Assembly: GCF_002086455.1 (NCBI RefSeq)
Contig: NZ_MVHC01000003.1
Coordinates: 248,001-312,000 of the forward strand
Source: Mycolicibacter algericus DSM 45454
GTDB taxonomy: Bacteria; Actinomycetota; Actinomycetes; Mycobacteriales; Mycobacteriaceae
DNA length: 64,000 bases
Direction of reading: 5' to 3'
Shown: positions 35,026 through 43,419 of the stretch, in pieces
How the letters are laid out: each line of letters starts with the position of its first letter
Position numbering within the stretch: the stretch's first letter is position 1
Notes under the pieces: generated by a model
The model's input: only the letters and a program-made list of their open reading frames with translations
What the model was told of the DNA's origin: nothing
The model's database searches: none
Program-made: the position numbers and the translations under genes

Positions 35026-36444
35026 TCAGGCCGGGGCCATCGCGGTCTCGACCGGTGTCAGCGTCTCGGAAAGCCCTGCGGCACGACGGATCGCGATGAA
35101 CTCGTCGACCATGGCGCTGGTCACCTCGTGCGGGTCGTCCACGGTGGCGCCGTCGGTCAGCACGGAGATGTTGAGCTGGTCGACGTAGCTCCACACGGTG
35201 ATGTTCAACCCGCTGCCGGCGGTCAACGGCCCCACCGAATAGATCTCGGTGACCAGCGCGCCGCCGACCCGCCCGCGCTCCCGCGGGCCGGGCACGTTGG
35301 AGATGTTGAGGTTGAGCACCTTGTTCTGTCCGTCGCGGTTGGACAGCCAGCGGAACAATGACTCCGCCGGGGCGGGCGGCAGATACGCCGACCACCGGCT
35401 GACCAGCTCCGGCCCGACCAGGTGGTGGGCCTCTTTGGCCAGATTTGCTGCCTCCCGGGCCTTGTCGACGCGCACCAGCACGTCATCGACGTCCACCGGC
35501 AACGCCACCAGCACCCCGGAGAACCGGTTTCCGGAGATCCGGTCCGGGGAGAAGTCGAAGCTCATGGGCACCGATGCCAGCAGCGGATGATCCGCCTTCC
35601 CGTCGTAACGCAGCAGCAGCGTGCGCAACGCGCCGGCCGAAACGGCCAGCACCATGTCGTTGATCGTGGCGCCCAGCTGTTTACTGGTCTCCTTGACGTC
35701 GGCCAGTGCGAGGGTCGCCGTGGCGAACCGGCGTTCCGGGGTCAACATGTGGTTGATGAAGCTCGGTGGCGGTGTGAACGGCCGCGTCAGGTCGGCGGAC
35801 AGTTTGCGGGTGCTGCGCCGCACCCGCCGCACACCGGCCGCGGTGTAGCCGATGGTCGCCGGTATCCTGCCCAGCTGCCGCAGGTGGTCCCGGAAGGCCG
35901 AGCGCACCAGCTGGCCGCCGGTGGGGGCGGGATCGGTTTCGTAGGAAGCCCGTTCGGAATTCGGGCCGGCCACCAGGTCCATGCCGCGCGCCATCAGGTT
36001 CGCCGAGGCGATCCCGTCGGCGAGGGCGTGGTGGATCTTGCCGACCACCGCGATGCGGTTGTTGGCCAGGCCCTCGATGAAGTACATCTCCCACAGCGGC
36101 CGGCTGCGGTCCAGCGGCGTACTGGCGATCTGACCGATGGCCTCATCGAGTTCGCGGCGGCCGCCCGGTGCCGGCAGCGACCACGGCCGGATGTGGTAGG
36201 TCAGGTCGACTTTGCAGTTCTCCCGCCACATCGGGTGGTGGAACTTGCCGGGGATGTCCACCAGTTGGTAGCGGAACGGGTCCAGTTTGTAGAGCCGGCC
36301 GTGGATCACCTGCCGGAAGGCATTGACGTCGAAGCCCTGCCGATCGCCATCCAGCTCGATAATCGCGACCTTGAGGGTGTGCATGTGCACGTTCGGCGTC
36401 TCGCTGTAGAGCAGAACGGCATCCCACCCGCTGAGGCGCTTCAC
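35026..36444 (-). CDS. wax ester synthase/diacylglycerol acyltransferase (WS/DGAT, Rv1425 type)
   Basis: About 472 residues. The HHxxxDG active site reads HHALADG (about residues 138-144), and the C-terminal NISNVPGPRER motif is typical of bacterial WS/DGAT enzymes that make triacylglycerol or wax esters from acyl-CoA at the membrane. GTG 36444 gives the M. tuberculosis-like start KRLSGWDAVLLYSE; a TTG at 36471 would add nine residues. It is convergent with fadD12 and follows lipO after 56 nt on the same strand, so the block handles both storage and hydrolysis of neutral lipids. Confidence 0.92.
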   Translation of the reverse strand: MKRLSGWDAVLLYSETPNVHMHTLKVAIIELDGDRQGFDVNAFRQVIHGRLYKLDPFRYQLVDIPGKFHHPMWRENCKVDLTYHIRPWSLPAPGGRRELDEAIGQIASTPLDRSRPLWEMYFIEGLANNRIAVVGKIHHALADGIASANLMARGMDLVAGPNSERASYETDPAPTGGQLVRSAFRDHLRQLGRIPATIGYTAAGVRRVRRSTRKLSADLTRPFTPPPSFINHMLTPERRFATATLALADVKETSKQLGATINDMVLAVSAGALRTLLLRYDGKADHPLLASVPMSFDFSPDRISGNRFSGVLVALPVDVDDVLVRVDKAREAANLAKEAHHLVGPELVSRWSAYLPPAPAESLFRWLSNRDGQNKVLNLNISNVPGPRERGRVGGALVTEIYSVGPLTAGSGLNITVWSYVDQLNISVLTDGATVDDPHEVTSAMVDEFIAIRRAAGLSETLTPVETAMAPA

Positions 36445-36500
36445 CGCCGACCGCTTCCCATGCTGCGACAATACCTCGGCTGGGCAGCAGCCGACGCTGT

Positions 36501-37733
36501 TCAGATGACTTGTTTGCCGCCGATCGTGGTGCGGTCTCGGTGAATCTGGTTGAGAAACAACCCGATAGCCGTACTCATTGCGCCCGTCCGGGATCCGTCG
36601 GTCAGGTCGAAACCGTGCCCTGCCCCGGGCAACTCCAGGTAGCCGACCTTGGAGCGCGACACCGCCCGCAGCCGGTCGGCGAAGGCGCGGGCCTGCGCCA
36701 CCGGGATGACGGTGTCGGCGCTGCCGTGCACGAGCATGAACGGCGGCGCCCCGGGATGCACCCGCGCAATCGGGGAGGCCTGCTGGTAGATGTCGCCGTG
36801 GCGCCGGATCGATCGGCCGACCACCACCCGCTCCAGGAAGTCGACGAACGCGACCCGCTCCGGAGTGGACCTGTCCTGCCAGTCGTAGCGGCCGTAGATA
36901 CCGACCACGGCGTCCACCGAGGTGTCGGCGCCCTCGGGGAGCCGGTCCGCGAATTCCCGATCACCGGCAGCACTGCCGGTCAACCCGGCCAGCGCGGCCA
37001 GGTGTCCGCCGGCCGACGAACCCGCCACCGCGACGAAGTTGCGGTCGCCGCCGAACTTGTCGACGTTGGCGTGCGCCCAGGCGATCGCGGTCTTGACGTC
37101 GATGATGTGGCGCGGCCAGCGGTTGTGCGGCGCGACGCGGTAGTCGATCGACAGGCACACCCAGCCTCGCTCGGCCAGGTGCGACAGCAGCGCATAGCCC
37201 TGCAGCATCCGGCTGCCGTGCACCCAGGCTCCCCCGGGGATATAGATCAGCACCGGCGCCGGTGTCGTCGGCAGGTCGCGGGGCGCCCACACGTCGAGCA
37301 CCTGGGCGGGGTCGCTGCCGTAACGCACCCCGGAGCGGTGAATGTGGCGGCGGTGCTGCAGCGCCTTCCACACCGGCGGCGCCTGCTCCGGTTGCGGCCA
37401 CTCGATGGCCAGCTCGGATGCGGTGACGACACCGCGAAGGGCGGCCTCGGAGACCGCGCGCGTCTGCTCCCGCGCCTGCTTCCGGGCGGTGGCGGCACCC
37501 GGGGTCAGCCATGACCTGGCCGCGCTGGAGAGGAACTCCGGCATGTGGCGGGTCCCCCATACCCCCATCGCGGTCATTCCGCCCAGGGGTTCCAGCCGCT
37601 TCCCGACCACCGGCAGCGAAGCTGAAGCGACGCTGAATGCGAGCAGGTAGTCCGCCGTCCGGGCCCGCTTCAACCAGCGCAGGCGACCGGTCACATTCCA
37701 GCCCGACTTCGGGGTCTGCGGTGCTGCCGTCAT
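36501..37733 (-). CDS. lipO: LipO-like alpha/beta-hydrolase esterase
   Basis: 410 residues. The hydrolase core has the oxyanion strand IYIPGGAWVHGSR, the nucleophile elbow GSSAGGHLA, and a C-terminal His in LPGAGHGFDL; the Asp is probably in LVHGSADTVIP. A 110-residue N-terminal extension is characteristic of LipO (Rv1426c). It hydrolyses carboxylic esters; natural substrate unknown. Start ATG 37733. It is upstream of the WS/DGAT gene on the same strand and divergent from another esterase at 37822. Confidence 0.9.
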   Translation of the reverse strand: MTAAPQTPKSGWNVTGRLRWLKRARTADYLLAFSVASASLPVVGKRLEPLGGMTAMGVWGTRHMPEFLSSAARSWLTPGAATARKQAREQTRAVSEAALRGVVTASELAIEWPQPEQAPPVWKALQHRRHIHRSGVRYGSDPAQVLDVWAPRDLPTTPAPVLIYIPGGAWVHGSRMLQGYALLSHLAERGWVCLSIDYRVAPHNRWPRHIIDVKTAIAWAHANVDKFGGDRNFVAVAGSSAGGHLAALAGLTGSAAGDREFADRLPEGADTSVDAVVGIYGRYDWQDRSTPERVAFVDFLERVVVGRSIRRHGDIYQQASPIARVHPGAPPFMLVHGSADTVIPVAQARAFADRLRAVSRSKVGYLELPGAGHGFDLTDGSRTGAMSTAIGLFLNQIHRDRTTIGGKQVI

Positions 37734-37821
37734 TACCGGAGAGTACCGCGGTTACGCCGGGGTAAACCGCAATCGGGCGGGTTGTCCACGGAACGGATCC
37801 GGCACCGGCAATACTGAGCCG

Positions 37822-38715
37822 ATGGTAAGCAGCGGGTTTCATCCAGATCTGCGCCGGGCCGCGCGATTCCTGCCGCGGGGCGGCATCGGGCCCAGGACAC
37901 TGCCGGCGATCCGGGCACTTGCCGGCCTGCAGGGCCGACGCACCCCCAGCGGCATCGAGGTGCTCCCCCTGCCCTCGGGCGGCAGTGTGCGGGTCTATCG
38001 GCCACCGCATCGTCCCGCCGCTCCGGCGCCGGCGCTGCTGTGGATCCACGGCGGCGGCTACGTCATCGGCACGGCCGCGCAGGATGACCGGCTCTGTCGC
38101 AGGTTCAGCGACGAACTCGGCATCACGGTCGCCTCGGTCGACTACCGGTTGGCGCCGCAACACCCATACCCGGCTGCGTTGGAGGACTGCTGGGCCGGGC
38201 TACTACTGCTGGCCGGGCTGGCCGGCGTGGATCCGACGCGGGTGGCGATCGGCGGGGCCAGCGCAGGCGGCGGGCTCGCCGCCGCGTTGGCGCAGTTGGC
38301 GGCCGACCGCGGCGACGCGCAACCGGTACTGCAGCTGCTGGTCTACCCGATGCTCGATGACCGCAGCGCGCACTTGCCGGCCGATCGCGGCTACCGGTTG
38401 TGGAATCCGCGGAGCAACCTTTTCGGCTGGACGTCGTACCTGGGCGATGCCGATCCGCAGCTCGCGGTGCCGGCCCGCCGCGCAGACCTGAGGGGGCTGG
38501 CGCCCGCCTGGATCGGGGTGGGCACGCTGGACCTGTTTCATGACGAGAACCTGGCCTACGCGGAGCGGCTGCGGGCCGCGGGCGTGCCGTGCGAGGTCGA
38601 AACCGTCCCGGGAGCGTTCCACGGATTCGATCTGCTGCTGACCAAGGCGCCGGTCTCGCGGTCGTTCTTCGCCAGCCAGTGCGCGAGCCTGCGAAACGCC
38701 TTCAAGGAGACCTGA
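37822..38715 (+). CDS. alpha/beta-hydrolase, hormone-sensitive-lipase family (LipN/LipI-like)
   Basis: 297 residues with the HSL-family HGGGY oxyanion motif (about residue 76), SVDYRLAPQHPYPAALEDC, nucleophile motif GGASAGGGLAAAL, and catalytic Asp/His around GTLDLFHDEN and GAFHGFD. Such enzymes cleave short-chain or hydroxylated esters. It is divergent from lipO (88 nt between starts) and followed after 4 nt by two acyl-CoA dehydrogenase genes, so the three probably form an operon that first frees and then oxidises an acyl chain. The substrate is not known. Confidence 0.88.
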   Translation: MVSSGFHPDLRRAARFLPRGGIGPRTLPAIRALAGLQGRRTPSGIEVLPLPSGGSVRVYRPPHRPAAPAPALLWIHGGGYVIGTAAQDDRLCRRFSDELGITVASVDYRLAPQHPYPAALEDCWAGLLLLAGLAGVDPTRVAIGGASAGGGLAAALAQLAADRGDAQPVLQLLVYPMLDDRSAHLPADRGYRLWNPRSNLFGWTSYLGDADPQLAVPARRADLRGLAPAWIGVGTLDLFHDENLAYAERLRAAGVPCEVETVPGAFHGFDLLLTKAPVSRSFFASQCASLRNAFKET

Positions 38716-38719
38716 TCTG

Positions 38720-39775
38720 GTGGCCGATCGCGAGGAACTGCAGGCGTTGCGCGGTGCGGTCGCCGACTTGATGGCCAAGGCCGACGGCGACAGCTGGGGC
38801 GAACTGGCGGCGATGGGCCTGCTGGGAATGCTGGTGCCCGAGGAGTACGGCGGGGCGGGGGCCGGTCCGGTCGAGGTGGGCGTGGTGGCCGAGGAACTGG
38901 GCCGGGCACTGTTCGACGGGCCTTACTTGTCGACGGCAGTGCTCGCTGTGAATCTGATTGCTGCCCTAGGCGATCCAGCGCAATGCGAAGCCGTGCTGCC
39001 GGGGATCGCCGCCGGGGACACCCGGATCGCGCTCGCCTTCGCCGAGGGCTCCTCGCCCCGCCCGCCCGCGAGGCCGGCGACGTCGGCCCGCGGTGACGAC
39101 TCCCCGGTGCTGACCGGCGAGAAGCGGTTCGTGCTCGATGCCGACGGCGCCGATTCGATCTATGTGCTGGCCGACACGGCGTCCGGACCCGGAGTCTTCG
39201 CCGTGGACACCGCTGGGCCGGGTGTCACCGTGGAACCATTGACCACGGTCGACCAGTCGCGCCGGCTGTGCACCGTCCGGCTGGCCGGCGCGCCGGCCAT
39301 TGCGATCGGCGAACCGGGCTGCGGCGTCGAGGTTTTCACCGCCGCGTTGGACCGCTCCGCGGTGGCACTGCTCGGCGAGCAGGCCGGCGCGGCCCGGCGC
39401 GCCATGGAGATGGCCCGCGACTACGCCAAGACCCGCTACCAGTTCGGCCGGGCGATCGGCAGCTTCCAGGCCGTCAAGCACATGTGCGCCGACATGCTGT
39501 TGGAGGCCGAGTCGGCGGTGTCGGCCGCCCGCCACGTCGCCGCTGCCGCCGCCGACGGCTCGCCGGGCTGGGTGGCCGATCTCGCCCTTGCTCAGGCGTA
39601 CTGCTCGGAGGCGTTCGTGTTCGTGGGCGCCACCAACATCCAGGTCCACGGGGGCATCGGGTTCACCTGGGAGCACCCCGCCCACCGGTATCTGCGGCGG
39701 GCGCGCGGCGACGCCCAGTTGTTCGGCAACCCGGCCTGGCACCGTGAACGCTACCTGCGGGAGATCGGAGCGTGA
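38720..39775 (+). CDS. acyl-CoA dehydrogenase-like subunit (FadE pair, first)
   Basis: 351 residues of the ACAD fold. The C-terminal catalytic YEGT motif is replaced; the sequence there runs GGIGFTWEHPAHRYLRRARGDAQLFG. This pattern is typical of one subunit of the actinobacterial alpha2-beta2 dehydrogenases, such as those for cholesterol side-chain oxidation, in which only one subunit carries the base. GTG 38720 is 4 nt after the esterase stop; the partner gene begins 1 nt after its stop. It probably forms a heterotetramer with the next gene product; substrate unknown. Confidence 0.86.
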   Translation: MADREELQALRGAVADLMAKADGDSWGELAAMGLLGMLVPEEYGGAGAGPVEVGVVAEELGRALFDGPYLSTAVLAVNLIAALGDPAQCEAVLPGIAAGDTRIALAFAEGSSPRPPARPATSARGDDSPVLTGEKRFVLDADGADSIYVLADTASGPGVFAVDTAGPGVTVEPLTTVDQSRRLCTVRLAGAPAIAIGEPGCGVEVFTAALDRSAVALLGEQAGAARRAMEMARDYAKTRYQFGRAIGSFQAVKHMCADMLLEAESAVSAARHVAAAAADGSPGWVADLALAQAYCSEAFVFVGATNIQVHGGIGFTWEHPAHRYLRRARGDAQLFGNPAWHRERYLREIGA

Positions 39776-39776
39776 G

Positions 39777-40937
39777 ATGAGCGACGGTCGCGACGACGAC
39801 GTCCTGCGCGCCGAGGTCCGGGACTGGCTGGCGGCCAACTGGTCTCCCGATGTCGACCGGGCGACGTTCGCCGCCGCCGTTCTCGACGCGGGCTGGACCG
39901 CGCCGAGCTGGGAGCGCGCCCGCTACGGACGTGGGCTCACCGATCGGCAATCGCGGTTGGTGGCAGCGGAATTCGCTGCTGTCGGGGCACCCGGCAGCGG
40001 TCACGACCGGACCGATCTGTTCGCCTGCACCATCCACGACTGCGGCTCCGAAGAGCAGCAGCGCAGACTGTTGCCCCCGGCACTGCGCGGCGAGAGCAAA
40101 TGGTGCCTGCTCTACAGCGAGCCCGGCGCCGGATCGGATCTGGCCGGCCTGCGCACCCGCGCCGAACGCGACGGTGATGACTGGGTTGTCAACGGCCAGA
40201 AGGTGTGGACGTCGTTCGCCACGACTGCCGACTACGGCATGCTGGTGGCGCGCACCGATCCGGACGTACCCAAGCACAACGGGATCACCTTCTTCATGCT
40301 GCCAATGCGCCAGCCGGGCGTGGAGATCCGGCCGATCCACCAGATCACCGGCGAGTCGGAGTTCAACGAGGTGTTCTTGACCGACGCCCGGGTGCCCGAC
40401 GCGAACCGGATCGGCGAACCGAGTGCCGGCTGGTCGGTGCTGCAGGTCGCGCTGGGCTACGAACGCCGGCTCATGGGCGACATCGCGCGCACCAGCCGCG
40501 GTCGCCGTGAAAAGACCGGCGGCCTGGTCGAATCGGCGCGCGAGGCCGGCTGCCTCGGCGACTCCCATATCCGCCAGCAGATCGCCCGTGTGCAAGCACT
40601 GTCGACGGTGAACCGATGGAACAACCAGCGCGCCAAGACCCGCGCCGACCGTGCCGAGGCCGCCACCCTGCTGGCGCTCGGCAAGATCGCGATGTCGCGG
40701 ATTCTGCACGAGACCGCGCGCGTCGAGACCGAGATCGTCGGCGCCGAATCGATGCTGAGCGGACCGGAGAATCCGGTCGGCGACGCGGTGACGTTTCGGG
40801 CGCTCAACGCCTACTTCACCTCGATCGGCGGCGGCACCGACCAGATTCAGCGCAACATCATCGGCGAGCGGGTGCTCGGCTTGCCCAAGGAGCCGGATCC
40901 CTACCGCGACGCCCCGTTCCGCGACCTGCCGCACTAG
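39777..40937 (+). CDS. acyl-CoA dehydrogenase (FadE pair, second)
   Basis: 386 residues. FAD/substrate motifs are WCLLYSEPGAGSDLAGLRTRAE and WVVNGQKVWTSFA. The C-terminal YEGT position reads GGGTDQIQRNIIGERVLGLP, as in mycobacterial heterotetrameric FadE subunits, and a candidate base is Glu229 in LGYERRLM, by analogy with isovaleryl-CoA dehydrogenase-type enzymes (inference). ATG 39777 follows the preceding stop by 1 nt, so the two subunits are translationally coupled. Convergent with the double-hotdog hydratase, 15 nt away. Confidence 0.88.
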   Translation: MSDGRDDDVLRAEVRDWLAANWSPDVDRATFAAAVLDAGWTAPSWERARYGRGLTDRQSRLVAAEFAAVGAPGSGHDRTDLFACTIHDCGSEEQQRRLLPPALRGESKWCLLYSEPGAGSDLAGLRTRAERDGDDWVVNGQKVWTSFATTADYGMLVARTDPDVPKHNGITFFMLPMRQPGVEIRPIHQITGESEFNEVFLTDARVPDANRIGEPSAGWSVLQVALGYERRLMGDIARTSRGRREKTGGLVESAREAGCLGDSHIRQQIARVQALSTVNRWNNQRAKTRADRAEAATLLALGKIAMSRILHETARVETEIVGAESMLSGPENPVGDAVTFRALNAYFTSIGGGTDQIQRNIIGERVLGLPKEPDPYRDAPFRDLPH

Positions 40938-40952
40938 TTTTCCCGCGAGCGC

Positions 40953-41921
40953 TCAGAACTGCAGGGCGGTGAAACGCCAGTCCAGCACCTGGCGATCCGG
41001 GTCGCCCACGGCGTAGACCAGCGATCGCAGCCCCAGCATGTTGTCGGCGGCCGATTCCACGTGCAGTTCGCTGTAGAGCGTGTCCCCTTCGTGGACCGGC
41101 CCGGTGTGGTCGCAGGACTGCCAGCCCACCACGGTGGCCAGGTTCGGCAGTAGGCGGCAGGCCTGTGCCAGCGCCAGTCCGATGGTGTGGCCGCCGTAGA
41201 CCAGCCGCTGTCCCCCCGGACGCGAATCATGGTGTGTAGCAGCGATATTAAGGGTCAAGCGGGCCAACTCCGGGGCGGAGGACACGACATCGCCGGTGCT
41301 GGTCAGCACTACATCTTTCAAGTCGCCCGCGGCTTCGTCGAAATGCGGGCCGGGCACTCGCTGCCGGAACTCGTCGGCGTCCCAGTGCGCGGTGACATCC
41401 GGTGGCGTCGCAAGCCCGGCCCCGATGGCGGACAGGTCGTCGCGGTGACCGGTGTCGGCGGCATCCGGTGATAGCGGCAGCATCGCGCAGCGGTAGAAGT
41501 CGAGCACCAATCGGTCGACCTGGTCGATGGTGGTCACCCGTAGCGCCACCAGGCCGGTGGGCTCCCGGCCCGGCTTGGCCGAATTCTGTTTCAGGCCTAC
41601 GACTTCGGTACGGGTGAACAGCGTGTCGCCGATCACCGGGTACCGGAAGAAGGCCAGGCCGCGGTAGAACAGGTTGGCTTTGACCCGGCGGGTCACCAGC
41701 GTGGACTGTCCGATCGCCACGTCACACACCAAGCCGGGGTGGGCCAACGGTGTCACGGCTCCGGTGACCAGCCGGCACAGTTCGCCGTCCAGCGGCAGTC
41801 TCAGCCGGTCACCGAGGATCGCCTGATGTAGGGCGGCGGTTCCGGCAGTCAGTGTCATCGCCGGAGCCGCGTCGAACACCTGGCCGACATGCAGGTCGTC
41901 GAAGTAGGGCGCGTCGATCAT
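40953..41921 (-). CDS. double-hotdog MaoC-like hydratase (Rv0216 type)
   Basis: 322 residues forming two hotdog repeats. The N-terminal one has DDLHVGQVFDAAPAMTLTAGTAALHQAILGD; the C-terminal one has RLVYGGHTIGLALAQACRLLPN, where a hydratase-2 type motif would lie. The M. tuberculosis homologue has a double-hotdog structure with a modified active site, so hydratase activity on a CoA thioester is likely but unproven. Start ATG 41921; the much longer frame upstream is a shadow of fadE3. It is divergent from fadE3 with only 27 nt between starts, as in M. tuberculosis. Confidence 0.88.
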   Translation of the reverse strand: MIDAPYFDDLHVGQVFDAAPAMTLTAGTAALHQAILGDRLRLPLDGELCRLVTGAVTPLAHPGLVCDVAIGQSTLVTRRVKANLFYRGLAFFRYPVIGDTLFTRTEVVGLKQNSAKPGREPTGLVALRVTTIDQVDRLVLDFYRCAMLPLSPDAADTGHRDDLSAIGAGLATPPDVTAHWDADEFRQRVPGPHFDEAAGDLKDVVLTSTGDVVSSAPELARLTLNIAATHHDSRPGGQRLVYGGHTIGLALAQACRLLPNLATVVGWQSCDHTGPVHEGDTLYSELHVESAADNMLGLRSLVYAVGDPDRQVLDWRFTALQF

Positions 41922-41948
41922 CAGATGATCCTGACATACGGTGAACCG

Positions 41949-43112
41949 ATGAGTTTCTCGCTGACCGACGAAGAGTCGATCCTGGTCGAGACGGTGCGGG
42001 CCTTCGTCGACCGGGAGGTCAAGCCGACGGTCCGCGATGTCGAGCACGCCAACACCTACCCGCAGGCGTGGATCGACCAGATGAAGCACCTGGGCATCTA
42101 CGGGCTGGCCGTCCCCGAGGAGTACGGCGGCACTCCGGTGTCCATGCCGTGCTACGTCCTGGTGACCCAGGAGTTGGCCCGCGGCTGGATGAGCCTGGCC
42201 GGGGCGATGGGCGGACACACCGTCGTCGCCAAACTGCTGACGCTGTTCGGAACCGACGAGCAGCAGCGGCGCTACCTGCCCGCCATGGCCACCGGCGCGC
42301 TGCGGGCCACCATGGCGCTGACCGAACCCGGCGGGGGCAGCGACCTGCAGAACATGACGACCACCGCAGTACCCGTTGCCGATCCCGAGACCCTGGTGAT
42401 CAACGGGGCCAAGACCTGGATTTCCAATGCCCGCCATTCCGGGTTGATCGCCCTGCTGGCCAAGACCGATCCGCGGGCCACTCCGCGGCACCGCGGCATT
42501 TCGGTGTTGTTGGTGGACAACCCGATTGCCGGGCTGACCATCTCCCGAGACCTGCCCAAGCTGGGTTACAAGGGTGTGGAGAGCTGCGAGCTGAGCTTCG
42601 ACGACTGCATAGTGCCGGGCACGGCGGTGCTCGGCGGCACGCCCGGAGCCGGTTTCGCGCAGATGATGAAGGGCCTCGAGACCGGCCGCATCCAGGTGGC
42701 GGCGCGGGCGTTGGGGGTGGCGACGGCCGCGCTGGAGGATGCGCTGGCCTACGCCCAACAACGGGAGAGCTTCGGGCAGCCGATCTGGAAGCATCAAAGC
42801 GTCGGCAATTACCTGGCCGAGATGGCCACCAAACTGACCGCCGCCCGCCAGCTGACCCGCTACGCCGCAGAACGTTACGACAGCGGCCAGCGCTGCGACA
42901 TGGAAGCCGGCATGGCCAAGCTGTTCGCCTCCGAGGTGGCCATGGAGATCGCGTTGGACGCGGTGCGCATCCACGGCGGCTATGGCTACTCCACCGAGTA
43001 CGACGTCGAACGCTACTTCCGGGATGCGCCGCTGATGATCGTTGGCGAGGGCACCAACGAGATCCAGCGCAACGTGATCGCCGCGCAACTGGTGGCCCGC
43101 GGGGGGATCTGA
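41949..43112 (+). CDS. fadE3: FadE3-like acyl-CoA dehydrogenase
   Basis: 387 residues with a canonical ACAD layout: MALTEPGGGSDLQNMTTTA flavin motif, IHGGYGYSTEYDVERYFRDA, and the C-terminal GEGTNEIQRNVIA carrying the catalytic Glu. It dehydrogenates acyl-CoA at C2-C3 with FAD. ATG 41949 is chosen because the sequence before it is not family-like and overlaps the divergent hydratase. The pair fadE3 / Rv0216-like hydratase would perform two consecutive beta-oxidation steps. Confidence 0.92.
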   Translation: MSFSLTDEESILVETVRAFVDREVKPTVRDVEHANTYPQAWIDQMKHLGIYGLAVPEEYGGTPVSMPCYVLVTQELARGWMSLAGAMGGHTVVAKLLTLFGTDEQQRRYLPAMATGALRATMALTEPGGGSDLQNMTTTAVPVADPETLVINGAKTWISNARHSGLIALLAKTDPRATPRHRGISVLLVDNPIAGLTISRDLPKLGYKGVESCELSFDDCIVPGTAVLGGTPGAGFAQMMKGLETGRIQVAARALGVATAALEDALAYAQQRESFGQPIWKHQSVGNYLAEMATKLTAARQLTRYAAERYDSGQRCDMEAGMAKLFASEVAMEIALDAVRIHGGYGYSTEYDVERYFRDAPLMIVGEGTNEIQRNVIAAQLVARGGI

Positions 43113-43419
43113 TCCGAAGCGGCGCATCGGTGCGTTGCGCCATCCGTGATGCCCGCTTTCGACGGGGATGCAGCCGGGGAGCGCCTTCACCGAACCTGCA
43201 ATTCGGGCTCCGATAGCAAACTGCGGTACTCTTTGCCAGGCTTACCTCTATGTTGATGGACAAGTGAAGCTTAAAACTCATTTTTATGGCCTGTTACGGC
43301 TCGACTGAATTAGGCCAGCACTCGGAACACGGAGAAAAGTCCCCTTCGGGCCACCGACCTGTCAGGCTGTATGCCGCAGGTTACGGTTGCCTCGACTCGA
43401 AACCGGAAGGTAGGCCGCC
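43113..43419. other. 307-nt intergenic region upstream of the PGRS gene
   Basis: No gene is visible. The middle (about 43240-43290) is distinctly AT-rich compared with the surroundings and probably holds the PGRS promoter. An AGGCTTACCT at 43238-43247 resembles one half of an IdeR iron box, but the other half is poor. GGAAGG at 43407-43412 is the ribosome site for the ATG at 43420. Confidence 0.5.

Noticed and set aside
40953..43190. A 745-residue open frame covering the hydratase and most of the fadE3 locus on the opposite strand
   Set aside because: Family similarity begins only at ATG 41921; the rest is antisense to fadE3.
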